From Acinetobacter sp. SAAs474 (GTDB taxonomy: Bacteria > Pseudomonadota > Gammaproteobacteria > Pseudomonadales > Moraxellaceae), in assembly GCF_032823475.1 (NCBI RefSeq), contig NZ_CP127915.1, positions 1,674,001-1,738,000 of the forward strand: a stretch of 64,000 bases of DNA. The letters run 5' to 3'. The translations under genes and the position numbers were made by a program. Under the pieces are notes generated by a model. That model was not told the origin of the DNA and did no database searches. It saw nothing but the letters and a program-made list of their open reading frames with translations. Positions 8,311-18,684 of the stretch are shown piece after piece (positions within the stretch are counted from its first letter, which is position 1; each line of letters begins with the position of its first letter).

Positions 8311-9132
8311 TTAGTCTTCGCGTAATAAATCATTCAAGCTGGTTTTAGCACGCGTTTTTGCATCTACTTTTTTCACAATAATGGCTGCATATAAGTTACA
8401 TGTACCACATTTTGATGGCAGCGTTCCAGCAACGACAACAGAGCCAGCAGGTACACGACCATAATGAATTTCACCAGTTTCACGGTCATAAATCTTAGTC
8501 GATTGACCAATAAATACACCCATTGAAATGACAGAGCCTTCTTCTACAATCACACCTTCTACAATTTCAGAACGTGCGCCAATGAAGCAGTTATCTTCAA
8601 TAATGGTTGGGTTTGCTTGTAATGGCTCAAGTACACCACCAATACCAACACCGCCAGAAAGGTGAACATTTTTACCAATTTGTGCGCAAGAACCAACAGT
8701 TGCCCAAGTATCTACCATGGTGCCTTCGTCGACATACGCGCCAATATTGACGTATGACGGCATGAGTACAACATTTTTTGCTTGGAATGAACCTTTACGT
8801 GCAACAGCGGGTGGAACAACACGTACACCAGCTGCTTTAAACTGAGCCTCAGTCCAGCCATTAAATTTGGTATCTACTTTGTCATAGAATTGAAGGTCAC
8901 ATGATTCAATGACTTTATTATCATTGAGTTTAAATGATAATAACACTGCTTTTTTCAACCATTGGTGAACGATCCATTCACCGTCAATTTTTTCAGCAAC
9001 GCGTAATGTACCGTTATCTAAGCCTGCAATTGCTTCCTCAACTGCCTGACGAATTTCTGCAGGACAATCTGCAGCTGTAAAATTAGCACGGTCTTCAAAA
9101 GCTTGTTCAATGATTGTTGAAAGCTGTGACAT
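8311..9132 (-). CDS. dapD: Tetrahydrodipicolinate N-succinyltransferase
   Basis: The 273-residue protein begins [15 protein letters not shown] and has a long left-handed beta-helix of hexapeptide repeats from about residue 110 to 240, including [26 protein letters not shown] and [12 protein letters not shown]. It transfers succinate from succinyl-CoA to tetrahydrodipicolinate in lysine and diaminopimelate synthesis, in the cytoplasm as a trimer. Its transcript ends at the terminator before queE. The TTCC-rich sequence just outside the start on the plus strand gives a GGAAGG-type ribosome binding site on the coding strand. Confidence 0.96.
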   Translation of the reverse strand: MSQLSTIIEQAFEDRANFTAADCPAEIRQAVEEAIAGLDNGTLRVAEKIDGEWIVHQWLKKAVLLSFKLNDNKVIESCDLQFYDKVDTKFNGWTEAQFKAAGVRVVPPAVARKGSFQAKNVVLMPSYVNIGAYVDEGTMVDTWATVGSCAQIGKNVHLSGGVGIGGVLEPLQANPTIIEDNCFIGARSEIVEGVIVEEGSVISMGVFIGQSTKIYDRETGEIHYGRVPAGSVVVAGTLPSKCGTCNLYAAIIVKKVDAKTRAKTSLNDLLRED

Positions 9133-9563
9133 GATTTTCCTTCCAGAAAAAAAATTTAAAAGATTTTACACTATATTCAGTAAAAAATTGATGAAAAACT
9201 GTTTTATATCGAAATTAATTATTAATTTTTACAATGGTCTATATTGACATTTAACTGTGCTTCTAGATTGTCTCGTTAAAGTACAGCGACAACCTTCTAA
9301 AGATTGATCAATATTCTGCTACAATAAATAACCGCATGGCCATCGGCCATAATCATGCTTGCTCAAATGGGTGTTAGTTTTGTGCACTATATATAAATAA
9401 GCGATATTGCATCAGTTAAGATAAAGAAAAATCATACAACAAAGATGAATAATGTATCAAAAAGTTACAAAAATAGACGAAGAATTCCACAATTATCACT
9501 TATATTCAGATTGTAAATTTTTTTCTTAATTATTATTTCAGTTAAAAATCTGAGGAAAATTGG
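9133..9563. other. Divergent intergenic region, dapD / outer-membrane protein
   Basis: 431 bases with no gene I can support. It must carry two divergent promoters. It is very AT-rich next to the outer-membrane gene, with a ribosome binding site (CTGAGGAAAATTGG) just before 9564. A small perfect dyad, ATGGCC-ATC-GGCCAT, lies at about 9335-9349; too little to assign. Confidence 0.5.
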
Positions 9564-10319
9564 ATGAAAGCGATTAAAACAATCCTAGCAGCTTCGATGT
9601 TCACGGCAATTGCAGGTTCAACGATGGCTGGTGTTATCGATGATGGATATGTCGGAGCTTCTTCTTTATTACCAACGGGTGCACGCGTAGAAGTGGGGAC
9701 TACTGGGTATGGTGCTGCATTACAATGGGCCGTTAATCCATATGTGGGCTTAGCATTAGGTTATAATGGTGGCGACATTTCATGGAATAGCAATTTAAAA
9801 ATTGATGGGTCAAAATATGATTGGGACCAGAACAATAAAAACACCTATTTAAATGCAGAAATTCGTCCTTGGGGAGCAAGTGATAATAAGTGGGCTGAGG
9901 CATTTTATGTTGCAGCAGGTGTTGCTTACTTAAAAAATGACTATGATCTTGAACGTCGTGTTGGTGCAGGTGAAAGCTTTAAGGTCAATCATACCGAGTT
10001 TAAAGCGGGTGATCAAGGTATTCGTATTAAAGGAAGTACTGATTATAAAAACACCATTGCGCCGTATTTAGGTGTGGGTTATTCGCCTAAATTAGGACAA
10101 AACTGGGGGCTTTTTGCTGAAGCAGGTGCTTACTACAGTGGTAATCCAAAAGCAGATTTAGTATATGCTGGTGGTAATTTAGAAGGTATGACAGATGAAG
10201 CAACTAAAAAAGATCTTAATCTAGAGGATGCATTAAAAGCTGAAGGAAGCAAAATTTCGAATAAAAATAAATATGCATGGATGCCAGTGGCTAAAGTTGG
10301 TGTTAATTTCTTCTGGTAA
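9564..10319 (+). CDS. Outer-membrane beta-barrel protein
   Basis: A Sec signal peptide (MKAIKTILAASMFTAIAGSTMA, cleavage near residue 22) is followed by about 228 residues of alternating aromatic/glycine strands. Examples are GYGAALQWAVNPYVGLALGY and NTIAPYLGVGY. The last residues VGVNFFW end in an aromatic residue, the usual signal for BAM-mediated insertion. Size and pattern fit a small 8- to 10-strand barrel, similar in style to OmpW or other small porin-like proteins, but I do not assign a family. It is monocistronic with a strong terminator. Confidence 0.8.
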   Translation: MKAIKTILAASMFTAIAGSTMAGVIDDGYVGASSLLPTGARVEVGTTGYGAALQWAVNPYVGLALGYNGGDISWNSNLKIDGSKYDWDQNNKNTYLNAEIRPWGASDNKWAEAFYVAAGVAYLKNDYDLERRVGAGESFKVNHTEFKAGDQGIRIKGSTDYKNTIAPYLGVGYSPKLGQNWGLFAEAGAYYSGNPKADLVYAGGNLEGMTDEATKKDLNLEDALKAEGSKISNKNKYAWMPVAKVGVNFFW

Positions 10320-10368
10320 GTCTTAAAGCGTATTTAAGCTGCTGGATGTTAGCGCAGCTAGATCACCC

Positions 10369-10402
10369 TACCAGTCAAATCGAGATTTGACTGGTATTTT
10401 TA
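10369..10402 (+). terminator. Terminator of the outer-membrane protein gene
   Basis: TACCAGTCAAAT (10369-10380) pairs with ATTTGACTGGTA (10385-10396) around CGAG and is followed by TTTTTATT. A smaller dyad (AGCTGC...GCAGCT) lies just upstream at about 10337-10360. The convergent cysB-type gene ends 27 bases further on. Confidence 0.92.
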
Positions 10403-10428
10403 TTGCTATCAGTACTATTTTAACGTGA

Positions 10429-11352
10429 CTAATCTTCTGGATAAGCCATTTTTTTCAATGCTTTAATATTGGTGTCTGGTGAGCAAAGCGAAATAAATTC
10501 ATAACCATAACCGCGTAATAAATGACCTTTACGTACTGCAATCCAAGTGGTATTGATACCAAAAAGATCCGTTTCAATTTGTTTTAGACGATAATCACGT
10601 TCTGGGTCATAAGCAACATTATTGACAATACCGACCCCCATACCGAGTTCAACATAAGTTTTGATAACATCGGTATCAAGTGCAGACATCACAATATCGA
10701 CTTCAAGACCTGCATCTTCAAATGCTTTATTGATCTTAGAGCGTCCAGTAAAGCCATCATGATAGGTAATAATCGGATAACTGGCCAAATCGGCAATACT
10801 GATCTGTGCTTTGGTGGTTAATGGATGATGTTGTGGTGTAATAATACTATGTTGCCAATTATAGTAAGGGATACTGGCTAAATTATCTTCTGTCGTTAAT
10901 GACTCGGTCGCAATACCAATATCGGCTTCACCTTGTAATAACATTTCAGCAATCTCAATTGGACTGCCTTGTTGCAGGATTAAATGGACTTTGGGAAATT
11001 CCTGCTTAAACTGATTTATAATTGGCGGTAAAATATAACGTGCCTGAGTATGTGTTGTGGCAATAGTGAGCGTCCCTTCATCAACACGATTAAAATCATC
11101 GGCTAAGCGTTTAATGTTATCCGCATCTACCAACATTCGTTCTACGATTCCGAGTAAAGACTGTCCTGGTTCAGTTAAACCCAATAAACGTTTGCCTTTA
11201 CGAATAAACAGTTGTACGCCTAACTCATCTTCTAGATCTTTAATATGCTTACTGACACCAGATTGTGATGTATAAAGTGCAGCTGATGCCTCAGTAAGAT
11301 TAAAGTTCTGCCTCACTGTTTCTCGAATAATTCGTAGTTGTTGGAAATTCAT
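10429..11352 (-). CDS. cysB: CysB-type LysR regulator of sulfur assimilation
   Basis: The start MNFQQLRIIRETVRQNFNLTEASAALYTSQSGVSKHIKDLE is that of CysB/Cbl, with the helix-turn-helix at about residues 20-40. The 307-residue length and C-terminal effector domain fit. CysB binds N-acetylserine and activates sulfate uptake and reduction genes. It is last in the sulfate transport cluster, downstream of cysA with 47 bases between, so it may be co-transcribed with its likely targets. Whether it is CysB or the paralogue Cbl cannot be settled from one window. Confidence 0.88.
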   Translation of the reverse strand: MNFQQLRIIRETVRQNFNLTEASAALYTSQSGVSKHIKDLEDELGVQLFIRKGKRLLGLTEPGQSLLGIVERMLVDADNIKRLADDFNRVDEGTLTIATTHTQARYILPPIINQFKQEFPKVHLILQQGSPIEIAEMLLQGEADIGIATESLTTEDNLASIPYYNWQHSIITPQHHPLTTKAQISIADLASYPIITYHDGFTGRSKINKAFEDAGLEVDIVMSALDTDVIKTYVELGMGVGIVNNVAYDPERDYRLKQIETDLFGINTTWIAVRKGHLLRGYGYEFISLCSPDTNIKALKKMAYPED

Positions 11353-11370
11353 ATTCTATTTTCCTCAGAG

Positions 11371-11391
11371 GATGGGGCGTGTCGCCCCATC
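11371..11391 (-). terminator. GC-rich hairpin between cysA and cysB
   Basis: GATGGGGCG (11371-11379) pairs perfectly with CGCCCCATC (11383-11391) around a 3-base loop. Read on the minus strand it follows the cysA stop by 8 bases and precedes the cysB ribosome binding site (GAGGAAAA). There is no T run, so it may lower read-through or protect the upstream message rather than stop transcription outright. Confidence 0.5.
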
Positions 11392-11399
11392 GATCAGTC

Positions 11400-12461
11400 T
11401 TAAGCGACTTGGTTTTCAAATAAATGTAATTTGGTCGGACTGAGCCAAACAGTTTGATTAATACGAAATTGATGTTGTTTTGATTCTTCAGCAGTTAATG
11501 CGATTTCAATGGTATTACCTTGGTAATCACTTAGTTCTGCTAAAATTTTGCCTGCTATCCAAACTTCACGTAAAAAAGTGGCTTGAATGGCATTTGCTTC
11601 TGGTTGGCTATGAATACGCAGTTCATGTGGTCGAGCAAAAGCAACCACATCACCTTGTGGTGCATTTTCATGGTGTGGTAGTTGAATACGATCTTCACCA
11701 ATTTGAATAATGCCTTGATGACTGTATCCTTCAAAACGGTTGGCCTGACCTAAAAAGTCAAAAACAAAAGGCGTGGCAGGTTGTTCATACACTTCACGAG
11801 GTGAACCAATCTGTTCTACTTGACCTTTGTTCATGACAATGATTTGATCAGCAACTTCTAAAGCTTCCTCTTGATCATGTGTGACAAAAATAGAGGTAAT
11901 ATGTAATTCATCATGTAGTGTACGTAGCCAGCGACGTAGCTCTTTACGTACTTTGGCATCTAAAGCACCAAAAGGTTCATCTAGTAATAGGACACGCGGT
12001 TCAACTGCTAAGGCACGTGCGAGTGCAATACGTTGTCGTTGACCGCCCGATAATTGAGCTGGATAGCGATCTGCTAAAAAACTCAGTTGGACTAAATCCA
12101 GTAAGCGCATGACGCGCTGTTTAATTTCTGCTTCAGACGGACGAGTACCACGTGGTCGAACACGTAAGCCAAATGCAACGTTATCAAATACGGTCATGTG
12201 ACGAAATAAAGCATAATGCTGGAATACGAAACCAACTTGACGCTCGCGCACATGCACATCGGTCGCATCCTGACCTTCCAGAATCACTTGCCCACCATCT
12301 GCAGATTCTAAACCAGCAATAATGCGTAGTAATGTTGTTTTACCGCAACCTGATGGACCAAGTAAGGCAACCAATTGGCCATCTGGAAAATCTAAGGTAA
12401 TATTTTTAAGCGCATGGAATGCACCGAAGTTTTTTTCAATATTTTTAACTTGAATACTCAT
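11400..12461 (-). CDS. cysA: Sulfate/thiosulfate ABC transporter ATPase
   Basis: The ATPase has Walker [11 protein letters not shown], signature [15 protein letters not shown], Walker [13 protein letters not shown] and the H-loop in [11 protein letters not shown]. The C-terminal third is the regulatory domain of CysA/TOBE type. It drives sulfate import by CysT-CysW with the Sbp binding protein. I chose ATG 12461 ([13 protein letters not shown]) because it has GAGGAA eight bases upstream. An ATG at 12476 overlaps the cysW stop and would add five residues. It is third of the transporter genes in transcription order after cysT and cysW. Confidence 0.95.
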   Translation of the reverse strand: MSIQVKNIEKNFGAFHALKNITLDFPDGQLVALLGPSGCGKTTLLRIIAGLESADGGQVILEGQDATDVHVRERQVGFVFQHYALFRHMTVFDNVAFGLRVRPRGTRPSEAEIKQRVMRLLDLVQLSFLADRYPAQLSGGQRQRIALARALAVEPRVLLLDEPFGALDAKVRKELRRWLRTLHDELHITSIFVTHDQEEALEVADQIIVMNKGQVEQIGSPREVYEQPATPFVFDFLGQANRFEGYSHQGIIQIGEDRIQLPHHENAPQGDVVAFARPHELRIHSQPEANAIQATFLREVWIAGKILAELSDYQGNTIEIALTAEESKQHQFRINQTVWLSPTKLHLFENQVA

Positions 12462-12475
12462 GATGTCATTCCTCA

Positions 12476-13360
12476 TTAGATGGTTGAATCTTCATATGGT
12501 TTAATTTGCTTGCCTTGGCGTGCTTCAATCCATGCTTTGAAAATTAAAGTAATAATGGCGAGAAAGGCCAAAAGCGAAGACACCGCAAATGCTGCACTAA
12601 ATGTATATTCGTTATAAAGAATTTCAACATAGAGTGGTAGGGTGTTGGTTTCACCACGGATATGGCCAGATACAACCGATACCGCACCAAACTCGCCCAT
12701 AGCACGCGCATTACATAAAATGACACCATAAATCAGGCCCCACTTGATGTTGGGTAAAGTCACTTTCCAAAAGGTTTGCCAACCTGAAGCACCCAATACA
12801 ATTGCAGCTTCTTCTTCTTCCGTACCTTGAGCTTCCATGAGTGGAATGAGCTCACGTGCAACAAAAGGTACTGTGATAAAAATAGTGGCAATCACAATTG
12901 CAGGGATAGCATATAAGATTTTAATATCATGATCTAATAACCAATCACCAAACCAGCCTTGCGTACCAAAAATCAGTACCAACATTAAACCTGCAATCAC
13001 AGGAGAAACGGCAAATGGAAGATCAATTAAGGTGGTTAAAATAGATTTACCACGGAAATTAAATTTAGCAACAGCCCATGCTGCAGCAACACCAAAAATG
13101 ACATTCATTGGAACGGCAATTGCAGCAGTCAGTAAGGTGAGTTTAACTGCTGATAATGTATCGGGTTGTATTAAGGCTTGAAAATAAACATTCATACCTT
13201 GTTTAAACGCTTCAACAAAGACCAGAATAAGTGGTAAGACGAGGCAGCTTAAAAAGAAAATCAAGGCAATGGTCAGTAACAGATAACGTACCCAAGTCGG
13301 TTCGCGGGTTGCATCACGTGACTGTAATTTTTCAGCTAAAGCATTGGGATTGATATTCAT
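12476..13360 (-). CDS. cysW: Sulfate ABC transporter permease CysW
   Basis: Inner-membrane permease with about six hydrophobic segments. The EAA-type cytoplasmic loop, [25 protein letters not shown], contacts CysA. I start it at 13360 ([11 protein letters not shown]), where ATG overlaps the TGA of cysT by four bases, a typical translational-coupling arrangement; a longer frame from 13393 runs back inside cysT. CysW pairs with CysT to form the sulfate channel. Confidence 0.93.
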   Translation of the reverse strand: MNINPNALAEKLQSRDATREPTWVRYLLLTIALIFFLSCLVLPLILVFVEAFKQGMNVYFQALIQPDTLSAVKLTLLTAAIAVPMNVIFGVAAAWAVAKFNFRGKSILTTLIDLPFAVSPVIAGLMLVLIFGTQGWFGDWLLDHDIKILYAIPAIVIATIFITVPFVARELIPLMEAQGTEEEEAAIVLGASGWQTFWKVTLPNIKWGLIYGVILCNARAMGEFGAVSVVSGHIRGETNTLPLYVEILYNEYTFSAAFAVSSLLAFLAIITLIFKAWIEARQGKQIKPYEDSTI

Positions 13361-14190
13361 CGTGCAGTTCTCCCGGTACGACGGCTGGCCCAAGCTTGTA
13401 ATAAGTTAATCACAAACAAGATTAAAAATGAGATCATCAACATGACGACAGCAATCGTAGTTGCAGCAGCATAATCATATTCCTCTAAACGAGAAATAAT
13501 CATTAATGGTGCAATTTCAGTCTTAAAGGGTTGATTACCCGCAATAAAAATAACAGAACCATACTCTCCGACGCCACGAGCAAAAGATAAGGCGAAGCCA
13601 GTAATTAAAGCAGGCAATAAAATAGGTAGAATAATTTTACTGACAATTTGTAGACGATTTGCGCCTAGGGCTGCTGCTGCTTCTTCCAGTTCTGTTTCTA
13701 AATCACTTAAAACAGGTTGTACTGTACGGACCACAAAAGGTAAGCCAACAAAAATTAAGGCCAATGTAATGCCTAAAGGTGTATAAGCGACTTGAATACC
13801 CAATGGTTCCAGATATTGACCGAGCCAACCTGTAGATACATATAGTGACGTTAAGGCAATCCCTGCAACGGCTGTAGGTAATGCAAAAGGTAAATCGACT
13901 AATGCATCTACAATGCGTTTACCAGGAAAGCTATAGCGTACGAGGCACCATGCCAATAACAGTCCAAATACAACATTGGTTAATGCGGCAATAATGGCTG
14001 TAGTAAAACTGAGTTGTAGCGATTTAATAATACGCTCTGAGGTGACAATTTCCCATAAACCATCCCAACCAATACCCAAAGATTTAATAAATACAGCAGA
14101 TAAAGGAATAAGAACAATTAATGATAAATACGCTAGGGTAAAGCCTAGAGATAGACCAAATCCTGGCAGCACTCGGGATCGCTGCGACAT
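13357..14190 (-). CDS. cysT: Sulfate ABC transporter permease CysT
   Basis: 277 residues, about six membrane segments, and the loop [20 protein letters not shown], which is the EAA motif that docks on the ATPase. [19 protein letters not shown] at the N-terminus is typical for CysT (CysU). It is first of the three overlapping transporter genes and couples to cysW by a four-base ATGA overlap. Upstream, across about 80 bases, is the hydrolase gene and then sbp. Confidence 0.94.
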   Translation of the reverse strand: MSQRSRVLPGFGLSLGFTLAYLSLIVLIPLSAVFIKSLGIGWDGLWEIVTSERIIKSLQLSFTTAIIAALTNVVFGLLLAWCLVRYSFPGKRIVDALVDLPFALPTAVAGIALTSLYVSTGWLGQYLEPLGIQVAYTPLGITLALIFVGLPFVVRTVQPVLSDLETELEEAAAALGANRLQIVSKIILPILLPALITGFALSFARGVGEYGSVIFIAGNQPFKTEIAPLMIISRLEEYDYAAATTIAVVMLMISFLILFVINLLQAWASRRTGRTAR

Positions 14191-14270
14191 GATTACTCCT
14201 CAAACAGAGAGAATACTAACCCATATAGTTAGTGAAGATAAAAATTTGTACCAAGCATAAATTGCACTAA

Positions 14271-14879
14271 TTAAAAAGCAAATTTAAATAAATGCTTGTG
14301 ATCATCAGAAATATTGATATATCGCATATTCTTTTCTGAAATCAAGAAATCAAAAATTTCAGGGAAAGGACCAAATCCAGAAGCAACATTAATATGACCA
14401 ACACAGCCTAAATTGACCGGTGTTAATTGCCAAGATGAAGCTAAATCAAGTGCATCATTAAAATTTAGCCAAGGATCATTTTCACTCATGATGAAGGTTG
14501 CTGGAACTTTAATTTTAAGTTGATGAAAATAATCTTGGTAATGACCGAACGCATCATCAGCAAAACCATGTATACCAAAACGTATCGGATTTGCGGGTGC
14601 AACCAAAACCAGATTTTTAACTTTGCTGTTAAACTCTGGATACTGTGCCAGCGTTGCAACAATACTCAGGCAGCCAAAACTATGGGCCACAATTTCAATA
14701 CGCTGTTCAGGTAATGCCGATAAGGTTTTGGCACATTCAGCAACCCATTCATTTAAAATCGGTTGCTGCCAATTTTTCTGTTCGATTCGTGAGCAAGACA
14801 TGAGCTGTCGTTGTAACCAAGATTGCCAATGATGATATTCACTACCACCTACACCTGGAACAATTACGGTATGTGTCAT
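14271..14879 (-). CDS. Alpha/beta hydrolase of the RBBP9/YdeN family
   Basis: The start at 14879 (MTHTVIVPGVGGSEYHHWQSW) has AGGAG seven bases upstream; a start at 14894 adds five residues. The nucleophile elbow is AHSFGCLS, giving Ser in the A-H-S-F-G form of the family; the acid is likely Asp in SENDPW and the base His in GCVGHINV. Small serine hydrolases of this family have unknown natural substrates. It lies between sbp and cysT on the same strand, so it is probably co-expressed with sulfate uptake. That suggests a link to organosulfur or sulfate ester use, which is inference. Confidence 0.85.
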   Translation of the reverse strand: MTHTVIVPGVGGSEYHHWQSWLQRQLMSCSRIEQKNWQQPILNEWVAECAKTLSALPEQRIEIVAHSFGCLSIVATLAQYPEFNSKVKNLVLVAPANPIRFGIHGFADDAFGHYQDYFHQLKIKVPATFIMSENDPWLNFNDALDLASSWQLTPVNLGCVGHINVASGFGPFPEIFDFLISEKNMRYINISDDHKHLFKFAF

Positions 14880-14906
14880 ATCTTTACTCCTCAATCAATC
14901 GCACAC

Positions 14907-15917
14907 TTATTTGGCATTGTTGGCACTAACAATCTGGTCAAAAATGCCGCCGTTTTCAAAATGTACTTTTTGAACTTTATTCCATCCACCAAACGCTTGA
15001 TCAATGGTCACCAGTTTGAGTGGTTGAAAGGTATGTTGATATTTTGCTAAAACAGCTTGATTACGTGGTCGGTAAAAATTACGTGCAGCAATTTCCTGAC
15101 CTAAAGGCGAATATAAAAAGTTTAAGTAACCTTTGGCTAAATGAATATTGCCTTTTTTCTGAGCATTCTTTTCAACGATTGCAACAGGAGGTTCTGCTAA
15201 AATGGATAATGATGGTGTAATGATTTCAAATTGACCAGGTTGTTCACGTAATGCAAGATGTGCTTCATTTTCCCATGCCAATAACACGTCACCAATACCG
15301 CGTTCAGCAAATGTTGTGGTAGACCCACGAGCACCAGAATCAAGTACTTTGGTGTTTTTATAAATTTTAGCCACAAAATTTTGTGCTGTTTGATCATTAC
15401 CACCCGGCTGATTTTTGGCATAGGCCCAAGCAGCTAAATAATTCCAGCGTGCTCCTCCGGATGTTTTGGGATTGGGTGTAATAATTGCAACACCGGGTTT
15501 AACCAAATCATTCCAGTCCTGAATATGTTTAGGATTTCCTTTACGCACTAAGAAAACAATGGTTGACGTATAGGGAGTTGAATTATTTGGGAGTTTTTTC
15601 TGCCAATCGGTCGGCAGTAATTTGGCTTTTTGTGCAATCACATCAATATCGGCAGCAAGTGCGAGTGTCACGACATCAGCATTTAACCCATCAATAACAG
15701 CACGCGCCTGTTTGCCAGAGCCGCCATGGGATTGTTTGAAATTAATTTTTTGTCCAGTACGACTTTCCCAATATCGAGAAAAATTCTTATTAACATCATC
15801 GTATAATTCACGTGTAGGATCATATGACACATTAAGAAAATCTTTCGCAATCGCAGAGAAAGAGGTTGCAGCGAGAATCGCGGCGATAAGTCCAGTTTTT
15901 AGCTTTGATCCGCTCAT
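14907..15917 (-). CDS. sbp: Periplasmic sulfate-binding protein
   Basis: From ATG 15917 the product begins [39 protein letters not shown]: a Sec signal peptide followed by the typical mature start of Sbp/Cys[27 protein letters not shown] is the oxyanion-binding core seen in sulfate-binding proteins. An earlier in-frame start at 15956 adds 13 residues ahead of the signal and is less likely. It is first in the cluster sbp - hydrolase - cysT - cysW - cysA - cysB and is divergent from pabC. Confidence 0.93.
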   Translation of the reverse strand: MSGSKLKTGLIAAILAATSFSAIAKDFLNVSYDPTRELYDDVNKNFSRYWESRTGQKINFKQSHGGSGKQARAVIDGLNADVVTLALAADIDVIAQKAKLLPTDWQKKLPNNSTPYTSTIVFLVRKGNPKHIQDWNDLVKPGVAIITPNPKTSGGARWNYLAAWAYAKNQPGGNDQTAQNFVAKIYKNTKVLDSGARGSTTTFAERGIGDVLLAWENEAHLALREQPGQFEIITPSLSILAEPPVAIVEKNAQKKGNIHLAKGYLNFLYSPLGQEIAARNFYRPRNQAVLAKYQHTFQPLKLVTIDQAFGGWNKVQKVHFENGGIFDQIVSANNAK

Positions 15918-16080
15918 GGTTACCCCAAATAAGAATGCTTTATAAGATGATGGCAAGAATAGCTTGTGTCTTTTTGCAAAAAAAATAAGAAAAAATGAAT
16001 TTTATATACGAAAAAAAGCAATAGAAAATTAATATAACTTACCTAAAATAAGACATGATTTATGGCTGGATGTTGAATTG

Positions 16081-16890
16081 ATGCAATGCTTTAAAAATGG
16101 CGAGCAAGTTAAAGAGATTTCATTATTTGATCGTGCCTTTCATTATGGAGATGGCTGCTTTACCACAGCATGTATTCGTGATGGAAACATGCAGTTGGCA
16201 GCATTACATATGGCACGGCTAGAATGGTCTTGCGAAAAACTTTTCCTTTGTGCTGATTTTGCGGTTATTCAACAGACAATACATCGTTTAAATATTTCAC
16301 AACCAGCCAATGGCACATTAAAAATTGTGGTGAGTCGTGGTGATGGTCCACGTGGTTACACGTTACCCCAACATCCAGCCGATGTCTGGCTGTTTTATTA
16401 TCCAGCTGATGTACAAGATTTTCGTTATCAAATCATAGAGAGTGGTGTTTTGCTGCAACGTATTGGACTGATGATGCCTAATTTAGTGGGTATAAAAAGT
16501 TTAAACCGCTTAGAGCAAGTCTTATTAAAACATGAGGCTGATCAACAGGGCTGGATTGAAGCATTGGTCTGTGATGTGCAAGATACCGTTGTTGAGGGTG
16601 TTAGCAGTAATTGTTTTATTCGTATCAATCATACATGGATTACACCGCAACTTGGTTATAATGGTGTGCATGGTGTGATGCGTGCTGAAATTTTACGACG
16701 TATGCAACAACAAGGTATAGATTGTCAACAACGTAGTGTGACGATGGATGAAATTCATCATATTGAGAGTTTATTTTTTTGTAATGTGCTTCATCCTATG
16801 AAAATGGTTGCCCAGTTTGAACAGCGAAATTTGGATGTGCAACCTTGTATTGACCTTTTTAATCATCTCCATTTGAATCAGATTTACTAA
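16081..16890 (+). CDS. pabC: Aminodeoxychorismate lyase
   Basis: Class IV aminotransferase fold: DRAFHYGDGCFTT near the start, and the PLP lysine in LVGIKSLNRLEQ (about residue 139). VQDTVVEGVSSNCF is the PLP-phosphate region. It removes pyruvate from aminodeoxychorismate to give p-aminobenzoate for folate. I use ATG 16081; the frame opens one codon earlier at a TTG. mltG starts two bases after its stop, so pabC-mltG-tmk is an operon, the common gammaproteobacterial order. Confidence 0.9.
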   Translation: MQCFKNGEQVKEISLFDRAFHYGDGCFTTACIRDGNMQLAALHMARLEWSCEKLFLCADFAVIQQTIHRLNISQPANGTLKIVVSRGDGPRGYTLPQHPADVWLFYYPADVQDFRYQIIESGVLLQRIGLMMPNLVGIKSLNRLEQVLLKHEADQQGWIEALVCDVQDTVVEGVSSNCFIRINHTWITPQLGYNGVHGVMRAEILRRMQQQGIDCQQRSVTMDEIHHIESLFFCNVLHPMKMVAQFEQRNLDVQPCIDLFNHLHLNQIY

Positions 16891-16891
16891 T

Positions 16892-17947
16892 ATGTCTACA
16901 TCTCAAACCAAACCGTCCAATAAAGACCCTCAGCGTGTTAAAAAACTGCCGCTTCGTGCATTATTGATGAGTTTTATCATCATTTTATTACTCGTGATAT
17001 GGGTATTATGGAGCAGTTTATTGAAAGACTATCCCGTTCAGGGCGCGAAAAAAATGCTCGCGATTAGTCAAGGTGATAGCTATTCGGCTTTTATTGATCG
17101 TTTAGCCAAAGAGGATGATGTTAATTTTCCAATTGTATTAAAGCTTTATCAGCATCTTTTTATTCATGATAGCCTTAAAGCTGGTGTATATGAAATTCCT
17201 CAAGGCACCAGTATCCGACAAGTTTTGGTGATGATTTCCAATGCAGATAATGCACATCTCAATCGTATTTTAGTCATTGAAGGAACCACATTTAAAGATT
17301 TGGTGCGTCAGTTACAACAAGATGATTTGGTTAAAAAAGAAGTTACACAGTTGCCTTATGCACAGATGTTGCAAGCTTTAGATATTCCTTTTGATCATCC
17401 AGAAGGATTGTTTTCACCGAATACTTATTTTTTTGCTAAAGGTGAATCAGATAAAAAAATTCTCAAGGATTTATATCAACATCAAATGAAAGCACTGGAT
17501 CAAGCTTGGCAAGGTCGAGCAGCAGGTTTACCTTATAAAAATAAATATGAAGCTTTAATTATGGCCTCAATTATTGAAAAAGAAACCAGCTTAGATGCTG
17601 AGTTAGCGCAAGTTTCAGGTGTTTTTGTACGTCGTTTGCAAAATGGTATGCGATTGCAGACTGATCCAACGGTTATTTATGGTATGGGCGACAAATATCA
17701 AGGTAAAATTAGCCGTCAAGACCTAAGAACAGCAACACCTTATAATACTTATACCATGTCAGGTTTGCCGCCAACACCAATTGCATTACCCGGTAAGAAA
17801 GCGATTGAGGCTGCAATGCATCCTGATCAGGCAGATACGCTTTATTTTGTCGCTACTGGCAATGGCGGACATAAATTTAGTCGTAATTTACAAGAGCATA
17901 ATCAAGCTGTTCAAGCTTATTTAAAAGTATTAAGATCCAAGTCATGA
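16892..17947 (+). CDS. mltG: Endolytic murein transglycosylase
   Basis: A cytoplasmic basic head and one membrane segment (about residues 25-46) are followed by the YceG domain. The catalytic Glu lies in IMASIIEKETSLDAE, and QTDPTVIYG and PYNTYTMSGLPPTPI are signature segments of MltG. It cuts nascent glycan strands at the periplasmic face and helps end peptidoglycan elongation. 351 residues is normal. tmk starts nine bases downstream behind a strong GGAGAGGGG site. Confidence 0.95.
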   Translation: MSTSQTKPSNKDPQRVKKLPLRALLMSFIIILLLVIWVLWSSLLKDYPVQGAKKMLAISQGDSYSAFIDRLAKEDDVNFPIVLKLYQHLFIHDSLKAGVYEIPQGTSIRQVLVMISNADNAHLNRILVIEGTTFKDLVRQLQQDDLVKKEVTQLPYAQMLQALDIPFDHPEGLFSPNTYFFAKGESDKKILKDLYQHQMKALDQAWQGRAAGLPYKNKYEALIMASIIEKETSLDAELAQVSGVFVRRLQNGMRLQTDPTVIYGMGDKYQGKISRQDLRTATPYNTYTMSGLPPTPIALPGKKAIEAAMHPDQADTLYFVATGNGGHKFSRNLQEHNQAVQAYLKVLRSKS

Positions 17948-17956
17948 GGAGAGGGG

Positions 17957-18553
17957 ATGTTTATCAGTTTTGAGGGAACCGAAGGTGTGGGTAAGACAAC
18001 ACTCATCCGTCGTATTCATGATTATTTACAACAACAAGGACAGCAAGTGGTGTTGACACGTGAGCCAGGTGGCACACCTATGGCTGAACAAATTCGTGCC
18101 TTGTTGTTAAGTGTTGATCATCAAGAGCAGATGTGTCATGAAACCGAGCTATTGTTGATTTACGCAGCACGTGCACAACATTTGGCAGAGGTCATTGCAC
18201 CAGCATTGGCCAGTGGTAAAACAGTATTATGTGATCGTTTTGTCGATGCAAGTTTTGCTTATCAATGTATGGGACGTGGCTTAAGTCAAGCGCACTTTGC
18301 ATTACTCAATCAACATTTTGTTTCCCATTTGCCCAATATTACGTTTTGGCTTGACGCACCACTGGAAGTCGGAATGAATCGTGCCCGAGCGCGTGGTGCT
18401 TTAGATCGTTTTGAACAAGAGAAATTAAATTTTTTCCAACAGGTACGTCATGGTTACCAGTTACTTTGGCAACAAAATCCTGAACGCATTAAGCGATTGG
18501 ATGCGACACAAACTGCAGATGAGGTTTTTCAGCAAGCATGTCAATATCTTTAA
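17957..18553 (+). CDS. tmk: Thymidylate kinase
   Basis: P-loop FEGTEGVGKTT at residues 5-15, the DR(F/Y) motif in VLCDRFVDASFAYQ, and a LID with ARARGALDRFE. It phosphorylates dTMP to dTDP in the cytoplasm. The ribosome binding site GAGGAGAGGGG sits directly upstream. In many relatives holB and a PilZ gene follow tmk; here the unit ends with a terminator against nadB. Confidence 0.95.
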   Translation: MFISFEGTEGVGKTTLIRRIHDYLQQQGQQVVLTREPGGTPMAEQIRALLLSVDHQEQMCHETELLLIYAARAQHLAEVIAPALASGKTVLCDRFVDASFAYQCMGRGLSQAHFALLNQHFVSHLPNITFWLDAPLEVGMNRARARGALDRFEQEKLNFFQQVRHGYQLLWQQNPERIKRLDATQTADEVFQQACQYL

Positions 18554-18642
18554 GTCATCAAGATAGATGGATTTGACTGTTGTGTGAGCTATGCATATTC
18601 AGGGCGTATACACTGTTTATCGCGTTCGGTAGGAATTCTCTT

Positions 18643-18675
18643 AAAGAGTAAGTTCAATTCAACTTACTCTTTATC
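18643..18675. terminator. Bidirectional terminator, tmk / nadB
   Basis: AAAGAGTAAGTT (18643-18654) pairs with AACTTACTCTTT (18661-18672), a perfect 12-base stem with a 6-base loop, between convergent stops. A and T runs form part of the stem on both strands. Confidence 0.85.
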
Positions 18676-18684
18676 AATGGCTGA

